A program made the translations under genes and the position numbers. From Caprimulgus europaeus (lineage: Eukaryota; Chordata; Aves; Caprimulgiformes; Caprimulgidae), in NCBI GenBank assembly GCA_907165065.1, contig OU015523.1:14135834-14199833 (forward strand): DNA of 64,000 bases. The letters are read 5' to 3'. Under the pieces are notes generated by a model. That model saw nothing but the letters and a program-made list of their open reading frames with translations, ran no database searches and had not been told where the DNA came from. Below, piece after piece: positions 1 to 12,151 of this stretch (the stretch's first letter is position 1; every line of letters begins with the position of its first letter).

Positions 1-1612
1 AGTTCAAATGATACTGCAGGATGCACAAACTCCAGTAGATAATCTCACAGATGACTTCACAGAGCCCCTCATCGACCCAGGTAATTCTTGATTCCATTAG
101 AAAAGAGAGAGAGAGAATAATACTAGAAAAGAAAATTAAGAAACATCCTTCCTCTTTTTTTAAAATAAAAATGAAGATCATCTCCCCTCCCCCCCTCTAT
201 CTGGAAGCAGGTTAGCTAACCTTAACAGTCTCAATTTAAAATAAAATATATATTTTTATATATATTCATATATATAATAAAAGAGAAGATATTAGTGGCA
301 GTGTATGCAAAACAAAAAAGAAAACAAAGAAAAATTACTTTTAACAATCTCACTTTTTTGTTTTTTTTTTTACACAAATACTGTTGTAAATATATTAAAA
401 AAATCAGCATTCTATCTGGTAAACGTCACTTTTGCCCCTCTATAAAATTTTGAATTAAAAAAGTCCTAAGAACTCTTTTTTTTTTAATTATTATTCCCCT
501 CCCCACCCACCCACTATTCATCTTTCTTCCACAAGAATAAATCCTGATGCAACTTTTTTTTTTTTTTTTTGCAAAGATTGTGGGAACTAACCCTTCTCTT
601 GTACCTAGATCCATAGGTTGCAACCTCTGATATCTTTGATTTTTCCTCTGTGTTTCTCTTTGCCTTCTGTGAAAGTCCCTCTTGATTGTGCTGAGGCCCT
701 GGGCTCAGCGAAGACACTGAATAAATTACAAAAAAGCCACCGTTGCTCGTTGTCTGAATCTTCTTGGTTTCTGCTGTAAGGTGGTGGTGGTGGTGGTATG
801 GGAAAAGCCGCGGGGAGGGTGCGCCAGAGAGCGTGGGATGGAGCAGAATCCAGGTGAGGAACCTCTGATTCTTTTTCCTCACCCCGCAGGGACTCCACAC
901 TATCCAAGCCACACTGCCTTGCACTCCCCTCAGCCCTTTCGTGTGTTTGTGGGTGCGTGTGTGTGTGAGAAAGCAGACACGTGGTGGAAACCAGCAGGGC
1001 CTTGTTTCCTCTGGTTGCTGCTCAACCAGAAGCAAAATATTCCACAGTTCTAACTGGATACTGTGAAGTCCAAAAGCGGTCAGCATTGTGAATTATGTCC
1101 ATTGAAACACTGCAAGCGGTGTACTTACAACGACAGTAGGCCTTGTAGATTTGTAATATATTGTGTTTTGTTTCTTTTTTTTTTGTAGTGCTCTTCACGA
1201 GTGAGAAAAAAGAATTTTTTTTTTGTTTTTTTATTTTTTCTGTCTGTTTTTTGATTTTTTTTGTGGTTTTTTGTTTGTTTGTTTTTTTTGTAGTAAAGAA
1301 GGGTTGTATTTAGAGGCCAGTAGCTAGAGATCCAACCAGTGGAGCTCATGAAGCACTACCTGGCCTTAAGGCCACCATCCGAGGAAGGTTGGGAAAATTA
1401 TTATTCACCCAGCCTCCGGAAATGTAATGTACCAGCAGGCAAAAAACAGTTCTTCATGTAGTACAAAAACAACAAAACGAAACGAACCCAAAAAAAGGAG
1501 GAAAATAAAGGTAAAAATGAAACAAAAATCATTTCTTAAATTCTAGTGCCATAGCTTTTTTTCTTGTTTCTATTTTTTTTGTTCATAACAAAGAGAGAGA
1601 GAGAGATTCTAC
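1..1612 (-). other. ZBTB20: ZBTB20 3' UTR, proximal part
   Basis: This stretch follows the stop codon directly on the minus strand and has no further coding frame. The mRNA sense strand is rich in A tracts (complements of T17 at 554-570 and of the T-rich run at about 1190-1290) and has an AU-rich patch around 236-290. A (GGT)n/(CCA)n run lies near 780-797 and a GA/TC run near 1590-1606. One AATAAA hexamer can be read on the minus strand at 1235-1230, but it sits in a T-rich tract and there is no reason to prefer it. Mammalian ZBTB20 3' UTRs are many kilobases long, so the true end is probably outside the window. Confidence 0.75.
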
Positions 1613-2038
<426 letters not shown>

Positions 2039-2045
2039 TTACCAA

Positions 2046-2071
2046 CGAGAAAGAGAGAGAGAGAGAGAGAG
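2046..2071. repeat. (GA)n microsatellite beside splice acceptor
   Basis: A run of GA dinucleotides on the + strand reads as a CT tract on the minus strand, ending about 10-15 nt before the acceptor of the terminal ZBTB20 exon. It therefore may serve as the polypyrimidine tract. Its length is probably variable between individuals. Confidence 0.7.
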
Positions 2072-2249
2072 GGAAAGAAAGAAAAACAGACAAAAAAAAT
2101 AAAGATAATGAAATTAAACCAGCTCAGTACGACTCTGCAATAAAGTAATGATAAGTCTCATGGGGGGTCTTTGGAGAGGTGCTCTGGCTAAGATAGAGTA
2201 ATTCTGTTAATAAGTGTGTTTCGATACACAACATTTTTTTGCAACCAGA

Positions 2250-2410
2250 GGTTTCAAAACACTTTACAAAGGGGGCTGTAGGCATTCCCAATCCACATAC
2301 AGCAAAAAGGAGCTCAGGTGATTTCTTCAAGTTCACATCGTAGGCACTGACAAAGGCACGACTAGAGTTAAAAGGTCCTGGTGTCTACTTCAGCTTCCAT
2401 GGCACACCCG
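2250..2410 (+). mobile_element. Old MIR/L3-like fragment
   Basis: The stretch runs through 'cactttacaaa', then 'caggtgatttcttcaagttcacat', then a 'gcactgacaaaggcacgactagagtt' segment. This matches the order of the MIR/L3 tail consensus: cactttacaaa, then actgaggtgacttgcccaaggtcacac, then cagtggcagagccaggattagaac. Divergence is high, as expected for an amniote-age element. The match is by eye and the family is uncertain. Confidence 0.5.
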
Positions 2411-2454
2411 CTCCTGCCTATGCTCCTTCCTTGCTCCTCGTGCTCATTTCTAGA

Positions 2455-2560
2455 CAGGTCTTAGTCAAGTTACTTTACCTTTCAGTGCCTCCATCTCCCC
2501 ACCTGTATGCAGTAAAAGTATGGACAAAGCTAGTGATTACTAGATAGATGACCTGTAACA
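2455..2560 (-). mobile_element. Old MIR/L3-like fragment, opposite orientation
   Basis: The segment reads 'gtcaagttactttacctttcagtgcctccatctccccacctgta' on the + strand. This parallels the reverse complement of the MIR core: gggcaagttacttaacctctctgtgcctcagtttcctcatctgta. It lies tail-to-tail with the preceding fragment, so they are two insertions or a rearranged pair. Confidence 0.5.
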
Positions 2561-5500
2561 CACTTGTTTTTGTCAAATTGCTTTGGATTTCTCAGAAGAT
2601 AAATGCTAGAGGTTGCCAAAGGAATCCAGTGCTTTAAAAGAAGTTTACATTTGTTGCCCCTTTTTCTGGTCGAATCTCATAGCTGAAGCATGGATCAGAG
2701 TAACTGAAAAGGGAACCTTAGCACATAGAATTGCTTAGGCTAGCCAGTACCATGCAAAGGGCAACCTAACAGATAAACTTCCAGTGTAACAGACAAGAAA
2801 CTTAAATTATTTGACTGCCAATTACATAGAACACCCTATCAGGTAAACCATAGATACAAAATGCTTATGCCATCCACCACACTGCCATGTGCACCTAGGG
2901 CTGTTGTAAAACTGATTCTGGCAACTCATGTAAGTGAACTCTGAAGGTAATGAGACAAACCAGTGACTGCGAGGATGAACTGAAAAAAATACTTAGCTGA
3001 GGGCATACAATTGGCTTGTCCAAACTACTCTTATTTCCTCCTCATGCTCAAAGCTCTTCTGGGAGACAATGCCACAGCCTCATGTTGAACGGTTTCAGGC
3101 AACATTTTCATGATAAGTTGCTATATTAATAATGAAGACAATATCCAACATCCTGAATGCCCCATCAAAAGCTGCTTTTTAATTTGTCTTCTGAATCACT
3201 TTCGGTATATTTCAGGTGTGGTAATTCATCATCCCCAAAGCTGTCACAGAGAGAGAAGGTACCATAGCTCGGTACCAATCAAAATGATCCTCTGTTTCAC
3301 TGACTGAAAAATTATTTTCCTTTGGTCATTTCACAGTTTCCCCGCTAGCAGGGATCCCTTTTTTTCCCCCCACAAAACATCCTGTTTCCTCCTTTTCACA
3401 ATCTATCTGGCACTGTGTTAAATCCTGAAGAGTCAATCCTCAGGGACCATCCCACGCCTGTGGTAATATATAATTTACTCTTTGTATAGCGAGATTACAA
3501 TATGCTATTTGCATTCAATTTTAAGAGGAGATAATTAATATGGATTGGATGGGAAGGACCTACATTTTTATCTCCCCTGAGTCTCTGTTTCTTTTTATTT
3601 CACAGTTTGCACATATGAGGGTGACATCTCTGTGTGAAATACACGTGCTGCTCTTTCTTGCACCAGTGATGAGTTTGTCCCTACTTGGCTAAAGACACTT
3701 GGTCAAAACACATTAAGTCCTCACTTTCCTGCTGGCTCTGTTGAGTGTAGAGGGGCCAACATGCCTGACAGGTGTTGTGTGGAAAATGTGTGTCAGTTAC
3801 AATAATGTCTGATTAGCTTACAAAAGACTGATTATATTTACAATGCTTATTTTTGCCTTAGGCAATATATGTCCCAGAGTTTGTAATAAGTTGGTCTCCT
3901 CTGCTCTAGATCCTGTTAAGACTATGCTATAAAAACACCCTGATTTTTGCCTGCACGTGTTTCTAAGATACACTGAGTTCTGGCTTTCTAATCTTAGCTT
4001 CAAAACCTTCCTGGGATTTCTTCTCTCCCAAGAATCTCAAAACTTTTAAGGTTTTCTCTTTTGTACGCAAATGCACAGGCTTCCTAAGTGAGCACTGTAG
4101 GTTCTTCATTCCTACAGTTCATCTTGAGTTAGAAAACACTTTGCTTAGTGAATTAAATGTTCATGTTCCTCCTTTTGGTTCTTTATTTCATATTTATCTG
4201 GTTTTAGACAGTAATGTGGGACAGTTACTGAATATTAATCACAGAAATATACAGGAGGAGGCAATGATGGCTTATAAGGTGCATGGACACTCATGCATAC
4301 TAGCCCTGCATTTCCACTACATTGCCTGTCTTGGAGAACAACACTGTGGGATACATTAAAGCCAGTCTGCAGGGAACATGGAAACATATCCATCTCCAGT
4401 ATGTTTGTGTCCATGTGAAAGAAGAAAGGGAGGTAGGTTCCTATTGCATGGAAAGCTACATCAGAGTGTAGTTTTCAGAAGCATAAAAACATACAGGGAT
4501 TGGGAGGCCTTTAGGTTGTTGAATTCTGGTTTATGATTAGACTCCTCCACGGCTTCTCTTGTGAGCCCTCCAAACAGCAAGACTAATTAAAACATTCCCA
4601 TCTCCCAGATCTTTCCCTTTTTCTGTGCATCTTTTCCAGAGCCACTTTGCCTGGTTTATTTTAACAGGGCTGAGGAAAGTCACCCTGACAGTGGGAAGAG
4701 CTGTCTCCTCTCAGTTTTCATAATGACCTTGTCCAGCACTAGACTAGGTAGCAGACATGCCTCCTCTGTACATTTTCAGAAGGGTTTTCTGAAGCCCTGC
4801 CCTCTGTTGGTTAAGGTGCAATTATTCTCCCAGACACTCCAGGAGTCAGTTTGTTCCTAAATTAACTTTGAAATACTTTATCTACCCAAATCTCTCCTTG
4901 CCACCATAGTTCATTATTTTGGGCATTTTCAGACCCACACAAATAAAATATTAATTCATGATTGGAGATGCCTATCAATTTCCTTGGTTGACTCTATGTG
5001 TAGTAGCTAGGAGAATTTTAGGTCAGGTCTTCCAATATTATTCTTTATCTGACTCAAATGCAGTGCACAGTTGGGGGTGGGGGAAATAAAGCCCCTAATC
5101 TCAGTGAAGTCATTTGTGAAAAAGCCTTTCTAGCTTTTAGAACAAGGATACAGACAGATATATTTGACTGTGTCCTGAAGGGGATATTGTTCTGAATAAC
5201 ACAACAGTATCTACATAGTATTTTAGCTATTCATCCACAACAGTAAGATGGAGAACATAAACAGACACAAAGGGTAATCTTGGGATTCAGGATTCTTGAT
5301 CCTTGCAATCATACATTCTGTACCAGTTCTGAGAGCCTGACCTTTTTGTGTATGTACATGTACACATATGCCTTAGATATCTAGAGGGATTTTTCATTTA
5401 AGTAATAATTACAAATGAATACAAGTTAAAAGCTGACATATGCACATGGAAGAGAAATTTATTGGATACAGTGGGGAGGCATGACTTACATTCCTCCCAT

Positions 5501-6546
5501 ACCCTGGGCAATTTCTCCAGGTTCTACTCCAAGTACCACAAACTCAGCATTTATTTTAAGATCTGACGTTAACAAAACCACGGCTTGGTGAGAGAAATAT
5601 TCACTCTTTCTCTAAACCAGAATTTCTCTCCAACGTCAGAATGAGCTGAGGGCTAAAGCAAGAAAAATTTAGTCCTGAACCCAGGATAGCTTCTCCATGT
5701 AAGATATATGTATCTCCTTGCTTTGAAGTCTCTTAAGTTGACAAAGTCAGAAAAGGCAGTTTTGGCTCAGTAGTAAATATGGTTACCTATACCATCTCAA
5801 AAGACCATATACTAAAGTAGTTGCATTTTAAACAAAAAGAGTGTTGTGTTCTACACACATTATTTAATTTTTTTCTCATTGAGCCCTATGTTTCTGTACT
5901 CAAAGCTAGTGAAACACCCAACTTACCAAGAGACAGGGGATTGCAGCAATTGGCTTCAGTGAAGTACAGAAAAACTCCCTGAAAAAACTCCAAAGTTACT
6001 TTCTTAAAGGAGTAAGTGAGATTTAGAAAATATGTGGCAGTGTGTGTAACACCCAGGCCTGGACCTATTGCTGCAATTCCACAAGAATGAACTTGTCCCA
6101 AACTCATGCCAATCATCACCACTTGAGCTTAAACCCCCGTAGCTGTAGAACTTACAGGGAGATGCCTTTCTTAGTAGATATAGTTTTTCTTTAATGACTT
6201 ATTAGTTTCCTCATGCCACTTCTACTTAATGTTGCCTGGTCAGCTTGCAGGGGACAACAAACGCTTACCATTTCCTTGGATGAGCGCAGGACACATTTTA
6301 CCCCGAGTAAAATGAGCTTGTTTCTGCACCATGCAGCATCAGGCCCCTATAAGGGACCTATATATTTCTGCAGGGGCTCAACATCAATGCATTAAGCTTG
6401 GAAAGTGTTCAGTGACACCAGCTACCTGGATAACCAATCCCTCCTGTTTGTGCTGGGGGCTGGCATCGTGGGAAACTGAATCTAAGTCCATGTTTGTCAA
6501 GGACTTTCTCTGGCTTCATGTATAAGCCAAAGGGACGTACTCTTAC

Positions 6547-8163
6547 CTGTGTGTACAAACATGTGCTTGACGTAGTTCTGTTTGGCGGTGAAAGTCTTGT
6601 TACACAGAGTGCACTCGTAAGGCTTTTTTTCACCTTGCCCACCTGCTGTGCTGTGGCCCGCAGATGGGGCCAAGGGCTGTGGCGCTGGCAGCTGGGCAGT
6701 AAAAGTTGACAGGCCAGGCTGGGTCACTGTCACAAACTGTGTCTGTTGGCCAGCTAAAGGCTGGGGCAAGCTGAAGAGAAAAGGCTTAGGGCCACTGCCA
6801 GCAGACTGTGTGGTGAAAAGGGCAGGCAGGTAGGTGTTGCCAGCTGTGCCAATGACCTGAGTGTTGCTGGTCAGAGTCAGTGGCATCCTCAGATTGCTGG
6901 TGAGGGTTTCTGTCTGGCGTAAGTAGATCTGTGTGGTTGGCAATGGTTGGGCAACAGTTGTGTTGACAGAAGGCTGCAAAGCCCCCTTTTCGGTGCTGTT
7001 ATTGACTGTGAGCACTTTGCTGTCCATTTCAACGTCATTGCTTCTCTCTGGTGAGGAAGAGTTGGCATCTACATGCTGCTGCTGCTGCTGCTGCTGCTGC
7101 GGCTGAGTGCCATCAGCAGGGACGTCATTTTGATCTGTTTGAGAAGGTTCTTGCTGTCCATCCCGGCTCAGACCAGCCATAAACTGCTGCTCCATGGAAT
7201 CGGGCTCAGTGCCAATGGAGGAACTGACTCCCGAGTCAAAACTCTCCCCTTTGGGCTCACTCTCAGTGCCTTCTGCTTGGTCAGTGTCCTCAGTGCATTC
7301 CTCAGACTCATTGCGCTCAAGGATCTGCACCCTCTGTTGGCCATAGTAGTCATAGTCATCCTCCATCTCCTGCTTAATATGGATGTTGCCCATCAGGGTT
7401 TGGATTCGGACAGGGCGTGGTTGCTTGCGGCAGTGTGTGGTCTCTGGAGTGGTGGAGAGGTACCGCTCCATCTGTTGTGACCGTTCGTGAATCCGGGTAA
7501 TCCAGCTGGGGTCTTCCATGTGATGGTCCCTGGGGAGCCCCAGGGCTGTTTCATGGTGGCTGACCACAGCTCCACTGTAAAAGGAGCGCTCTCCACTGCC
7601 ATTCTGCATGGAGCAGGCATAGAGGGCCGAATAGATCCTGTCCACACTGTGCTGCGAATGGCTCTGCAGGTAGCCAGACTCTGTGTCGGTGCTCTGCCCC
7701 GAGGTGCCTGATTCGGGTGTTCCCCTGGGTGTCTCCTGGCCAGAATCCTGAATCACCGGGTAGACCTCGCCCACATTTTGTGAGACAATCCTTGTGCACT
7801 CATCAATCACAGTCTTGATCTGCAGGATGCTGGCAGCTGTGAGAATTTGGAGGGCCTCTGACTGTGAGACTCGCAGCACCCCACTGTACATGAAGTCAAT
7901 GAGCTTTTGCACAGACTGGACTGACACCACCGAGGGGATCTCGATGTCGCTGTAGCCCAGCAGCAGCTTGTCCTGGAAGAAGGGGCTGCCAGCCGCCAGC
8001 ACACAACGGTGGGCGCGGAGCATGCTCCCGTGTATGCGGACCGTCACGTCACAGAAGTGGCCACGGTTGCGCTGCTCGTTGAGGGTCTCGAGCACGGAAT
8101 TGCTGAAGTTGTGAAGGTTGATGCTGTGAATGCGCTCTGTCATCCCCTTGCAACTGATGTTAC
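6547..8163 (-). CDS. ZBTB20: ZBTB20 main exon: BTB domain, acidic/Q-rich middle, zinc finger 1
   Basis: This exon codes for about residues 67-606 of ZBTB20. After acceptor GCCACAG (8170-8164) it reads NISCKGM; the methionine at 8143-8141 (M74) is the start of the short isoform. The BTB/POZ domain spans about residues 101-200 ([10 protein letters not shown], then [33 protein letters not shown]) and mediates dimerisation and corepressor binding. A Ser/Thr/Glu-rich middle follows, with an IKQE SUMO-type motif at K330 and an acidic segment ([16 protein letters not shown]). A run of eight glutamines lies at 422-429, then comes a Thr/Leu/Gln-rich region, then zinc finger 1 (582-604, [10 protein letters not shown]). 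The exon ends after the T-G of the TGEKP linker at donor GTAAGA. The frame is intact, and conservation with mammals is very high except around the Q tract. Confidence 0.98.
7076..7099 (-). repeat. ZBTB20: (CAG)8 coding repeat, polyglutamine tract of ZBTB20
   Basis: Eight uninterrupted CAG codons on the minus strand code for Q422-Q429, preceded by Gln-Pro (CAG CCG) and followed by His-Val. The human protein, as I recall it, has no such run here but a short non-repetitive Gln/Thr/Asn segment. The pure CAG array suggests recent slippage growth in this lineage and probable length polymorphism. Confidence 0.85.
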
Positions 8164-11100
8164 CTGTGGCAAAACAGGTGATGGGGAAAAAAAAAAGACC
8201 AGATTGAGTCTTGTCCTCTGCAGAGCCACAGTCAGAGCACTGGGGAAGGTAACTGCTCACTCAGTAAACAAAACTGATTATACTGTAAAAATCACATACA
8301 AAGGCACTGATACGAACAGAGACATCATCTCTGTCAGGCTAGAAGCAAACTTTGCTACTCATTTGCAGAAGCTAAAGTCCTGAATTTTTGGAGAAAACCA
8401 GACAAAGACAGGTGTAGCTGGGCCTAAATTCCTGGTCCTTGGACTTCCAAGCAGTTTATCTGGCTTCAAAAAGCCTACAGCCAGCCAATTGTAAACACTG
8501 AGCACATGGATTATAGCTGGATTTTAGGCTGTTCAGATTCGGACCCGCTTCAGAAAAGATCAGGTTCTAAGGTTTAATGACCCTTTACACCAAGTTGTTA
8601 ACACAAAGAGTCTATATGAAAATGTGATTTCTCTCTAGATTGGTATTTTAAGAAATTTGGATCCTGTGTTTTACAGTACAGTTACTTGTATCAAAAAAAA
8701 CCTGGCAGTCACTTTGTAAAATCCAAATCTGGTTCAAGATTTAGGCTGTAAATGTTCCTAAAATCCCACACACAGTTTTGTCTGGGGTTGTGGTTTAGAA
8801 CATTTGCTACCCAATAGTGACAAACAGTCCTCTGTAAGAATCCAAAGCGAAAAGTTACCATGAGCTGTCCCCTTCATTTTTAGCATATCCCAAGTTCTGA
8901 CTGGCACCAGAATGCCATCATATAAAAACAAATGTTCTCCTGCTGTTATTTACTTGACAGAAACTGGAAAATTACAGGCATTTACTCTAAGGAAGACTTT
9001 GTCTCAGTTTGGCTGAATAATCTAAATAGAGAACAGTTTAGGAAAGCACCTAACCAATTTGGGTACAGAACCAACATATCCTTCAAAATTAACTTTTACA
9101 AATGACTAAAAAGTAACTTCTTAATCTCTCGATCCAGTTTTACCTGTCTCCACCTTGCTTGCTTTGCTTTTAATGCTTTTTTGTTTCCTTTCATTTCCTG
9201 CTCCTTGCTCATTTTGAATCTATTTAGATTTTGATGGGTAGAAACTATGGTTTCATCTTTTAACTATGAAGAACCAACTGCCCTTTGAGTGGTAAACAAA
9301 TTAAACATTACTAATAATTCTCTTCTCTTAGCATTTGTAGTACATGCATCACCTTGCTTCCTAGAAAAGCTCACAGAGAAAAGTAATACAAAATCACCAC
9401 TAGTAACACAGGCATTTTGTCTTGAATATTCCTTGTTAATGAGTGAGAATCCAAAAGTGAAGAAGAGAAGCATGAGTAAACTAAACTAGCTTATTGTCAC
9501 TCTCTGTTTAAACAGAAACATGTGGAACAAATAAATGGCATTGAAAGTGGTTCCATACGCATCTCTTTCAGCCCAACAGAATTCCTCTGCTCCAGCCTAA
9601 AGGGTGCTCTACATCTCATACAGAGGCAGTAGAACACTACTCACTGCAAGCTGCAGGAAAATGCAGCTGCTTTCCTGCTCCACCTTTTCCTTCTTGTTTA
9701 TCCACTCCTGACATCTCAAGCGCCCTCTATTCTGGTGGTTCAAAAAGAAACCACCTTGGACACAGGTGGTTATTTTAATTCTCTGCAGTAGTTGAATGAT
9801 AAAAGGGAAGCACAAAGGTCAGGAACTGTAAAACCTGATGGGGCCAAGCTGTCTGAAGAAGTCTGATGTTAACAGGTGTAAACCAGCCAGTATCAGAAGG
9901 GTACTAATTTCCATGTGAGATTAGAGCACTGGGGGGATGCTCGCACAACAGAAACAAGGAGGAAACCACTAACAGTACAACTCATGGAGGTTGTGGATTA
10001 CCACTGTCTTGTTCATAAGCTCTGCCGGGAAACCTGAGTTTCCTCCTCTGACAAGACTGATCATAGGACTGGAAAAACATCTCAGAAACCAGGAGACTTT
10101 CCTTCAAGGGCACTACAACTATTATTACACAAAATAATGTACAGAAGAGATGTATTCTCTCCTCATTCCAGATAGAGTCATTCTCCAGAGGCCTCCAGGG
10201 CAGTTTTAGATGCCTCCCTTCCCAACATGTCAGATCACACAAGAATTGTATTCACATAAAAAGTCAGAATCCTTGGTCTGAAAGGAAGAGAACTTGGTAA
10301 AAGCTTTGTCCTGGTGGGGAAACAGAAGGGTGGAAAATTAAAGAGAAATAGATGACACCTCCTTTCAAGACCTACTGTAGGCCATGACAAGTGATTGCAC
10401 AGCTACCCATTTATTTGCATCTCCCTTTGAGTGGTTGCCTATCAGTATGCTAGAAATCTTTCCATCAATAAGTATCAATCACTACTTGGTTTGACCCCAG
10501 GGCTCCCTTTTCCTGCAAATATGTCTTTTGGATGTGCTGCTGGAAAAGGGACTGACCTCTAGTTTATGTTCTGCTTTGTAAAATGAAGTATTTGATGATA
10601 AGAAGAAATATGCAGCAGTCTAACTCGGTAAACCAAAAAACCTGCCTTGCACATGAACAAAGTGGAATATTCCACACCTACCATAGATGCTATGGACAGG
10701 TCTCTTGACTTGAGTAGGGGCAGAAAAATCTACTTTTTCCTATGCACCTTGGCAGGTAAAACAAATTTTGTGAGTGTAATGCTGAAAAATGCATCCTCGG
10801 GACAACTCCTTTCCAGAAAGCTGTGATCTGCACCACAAGACTGCATGACTTCTTGGGAAAGTGAATTCTGCCACTTATCCACAACTCATGTATAGAAAGG
10901 AAGAAGGGCAAGGTTTATCTTTAAGTTTCAGCAGCCTTTCTCAGGTCCTGGTTGTGGGAAGCAAGAGTTGTGTAGCCACAATGTATTTGGTCATAGTTAA
11001 CTTACTGGTAACAGCCAGCTGGGATTAATCAAGACTAAAGAAAAGAGGTTTGTATGCATTAATGAGAGTGATGTGAATAGCTCTCCTATAGGAACTGATC

Positions 11101-12128
11101 TAGGATGCACCTTGAGGTGTAGGAACTGGTCTAAAAGTCAATTGAGTCACTTCATAAAAGGCATGGTGTATGTTTTGGTTCTAATGGTATAACAGAGTTT
11201 TCCCTTAAAAAAAATCCTCTCCTCATTTCTTTACTTCTTCAAACAAATTTGAGCATTTACTACTTCTTCAACTAAGAAACAACTGAAATTCACCCCTTAA
11301 GGATAAAACAAGAGGGGTGGGTGGAAGGCACATGTAACAAATGGTCAAAAAAGCTAATAGAGATTTTGAGGATGTTTCTTCTAGGCCACCTTCCTTGACA
11401 TTCAACACCAAACATCGTATCTATCCAAACTACAGGCAACCAAATAGAGTCAGAGATGCTACTACACAAACCACAGCAGTACAAAAGAGCAGCTTTAACA
11501 AGTTCCAGAGACTGGTCTGTAGCAAAACCCACTGTCCCATGCAGCTCCTCTCCCTCTCTGCGGGAAACTTGTGTCCAGACCCAAGTTTTGTGGTTGACCC
11601 TTACTGTAAGGTAAGGGTTCTAAGGTAAAAGTCCAAAGGGGATGCTCCCCACAAAAAGTGAACTTGCCAATGCAGGTTTGATTCTAAAGTAAATGCCACA
11701 TTCTGACAAAGGCTACTAGAGCCTTGGACAAGCCAGAAAGTGTGTCAGCTCTTCACAAGACCCAGCTACACACGCGCACACTCACCTACTCATCACTGCA
11801 CAGAATGCCTGGCTCAGGAAAAAGCCTGCTGTCTCAGGCTCTTCTCAGGCCTGCCACTCTTTTAAACTCCAGACAGTGGGAACCTTTCTGTGAAATTCAA
11901 GTGGTCTTTGTTAAGTGCCCCCCTCGCCTTTTTTTCGTCCAGTAAACATGATGTAGAGATCCCAAAGGACTTATTCTGAGAAACTCCTGTAAAATGGTTT
12001 TGTCCCCTTTCTGTGAAGCAAGTTCTGATTGGAAGGGTATTCACAAACCATATAGGAAAGAATGGGTGTGAAAATGCAAAGGCCATTCTTACCCAGATGG
12101 GCAATGAATAGACGTTTGCCAGTTGGGG

Positions 12129-12151
12129 AAAAAAAAAAAAAAAAAAAAAAA
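12129..12151 (+). repeat. A23 homopolymer
   Basis: Twenty-three consecutive A, followed by an A/G-rich stretch to about 12178. It could be an old retroposon tail, but I recognise no element upstream of it and no target-site duplication. Confidence 0.8.

Noticed and set aside
514-1086. 190-codon open frame on the minus strand in the 3' UTR
   Set aside because: It contains long Lys and His runs from simple repeats, lies after the ZBTB20 stop codon and shows no known domain.
1230-1235. AATAAA poly(A) signal on the minus strand
   Set aside because: The hexamer exists, but it is embedded in a T-rich tract where such hexamers arise by chance, and ZBTB20 3' UTRs are usually many kilobases long.
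6497-8260. A single 587-codon protein from an ATG at 8260 through 6497
   Set aside because: Its ends are intron read-through. The segment before the CAG at 8164 and the segment after the GTAAGA at 6546 do not belong to ZBTB20; the exon between them does.
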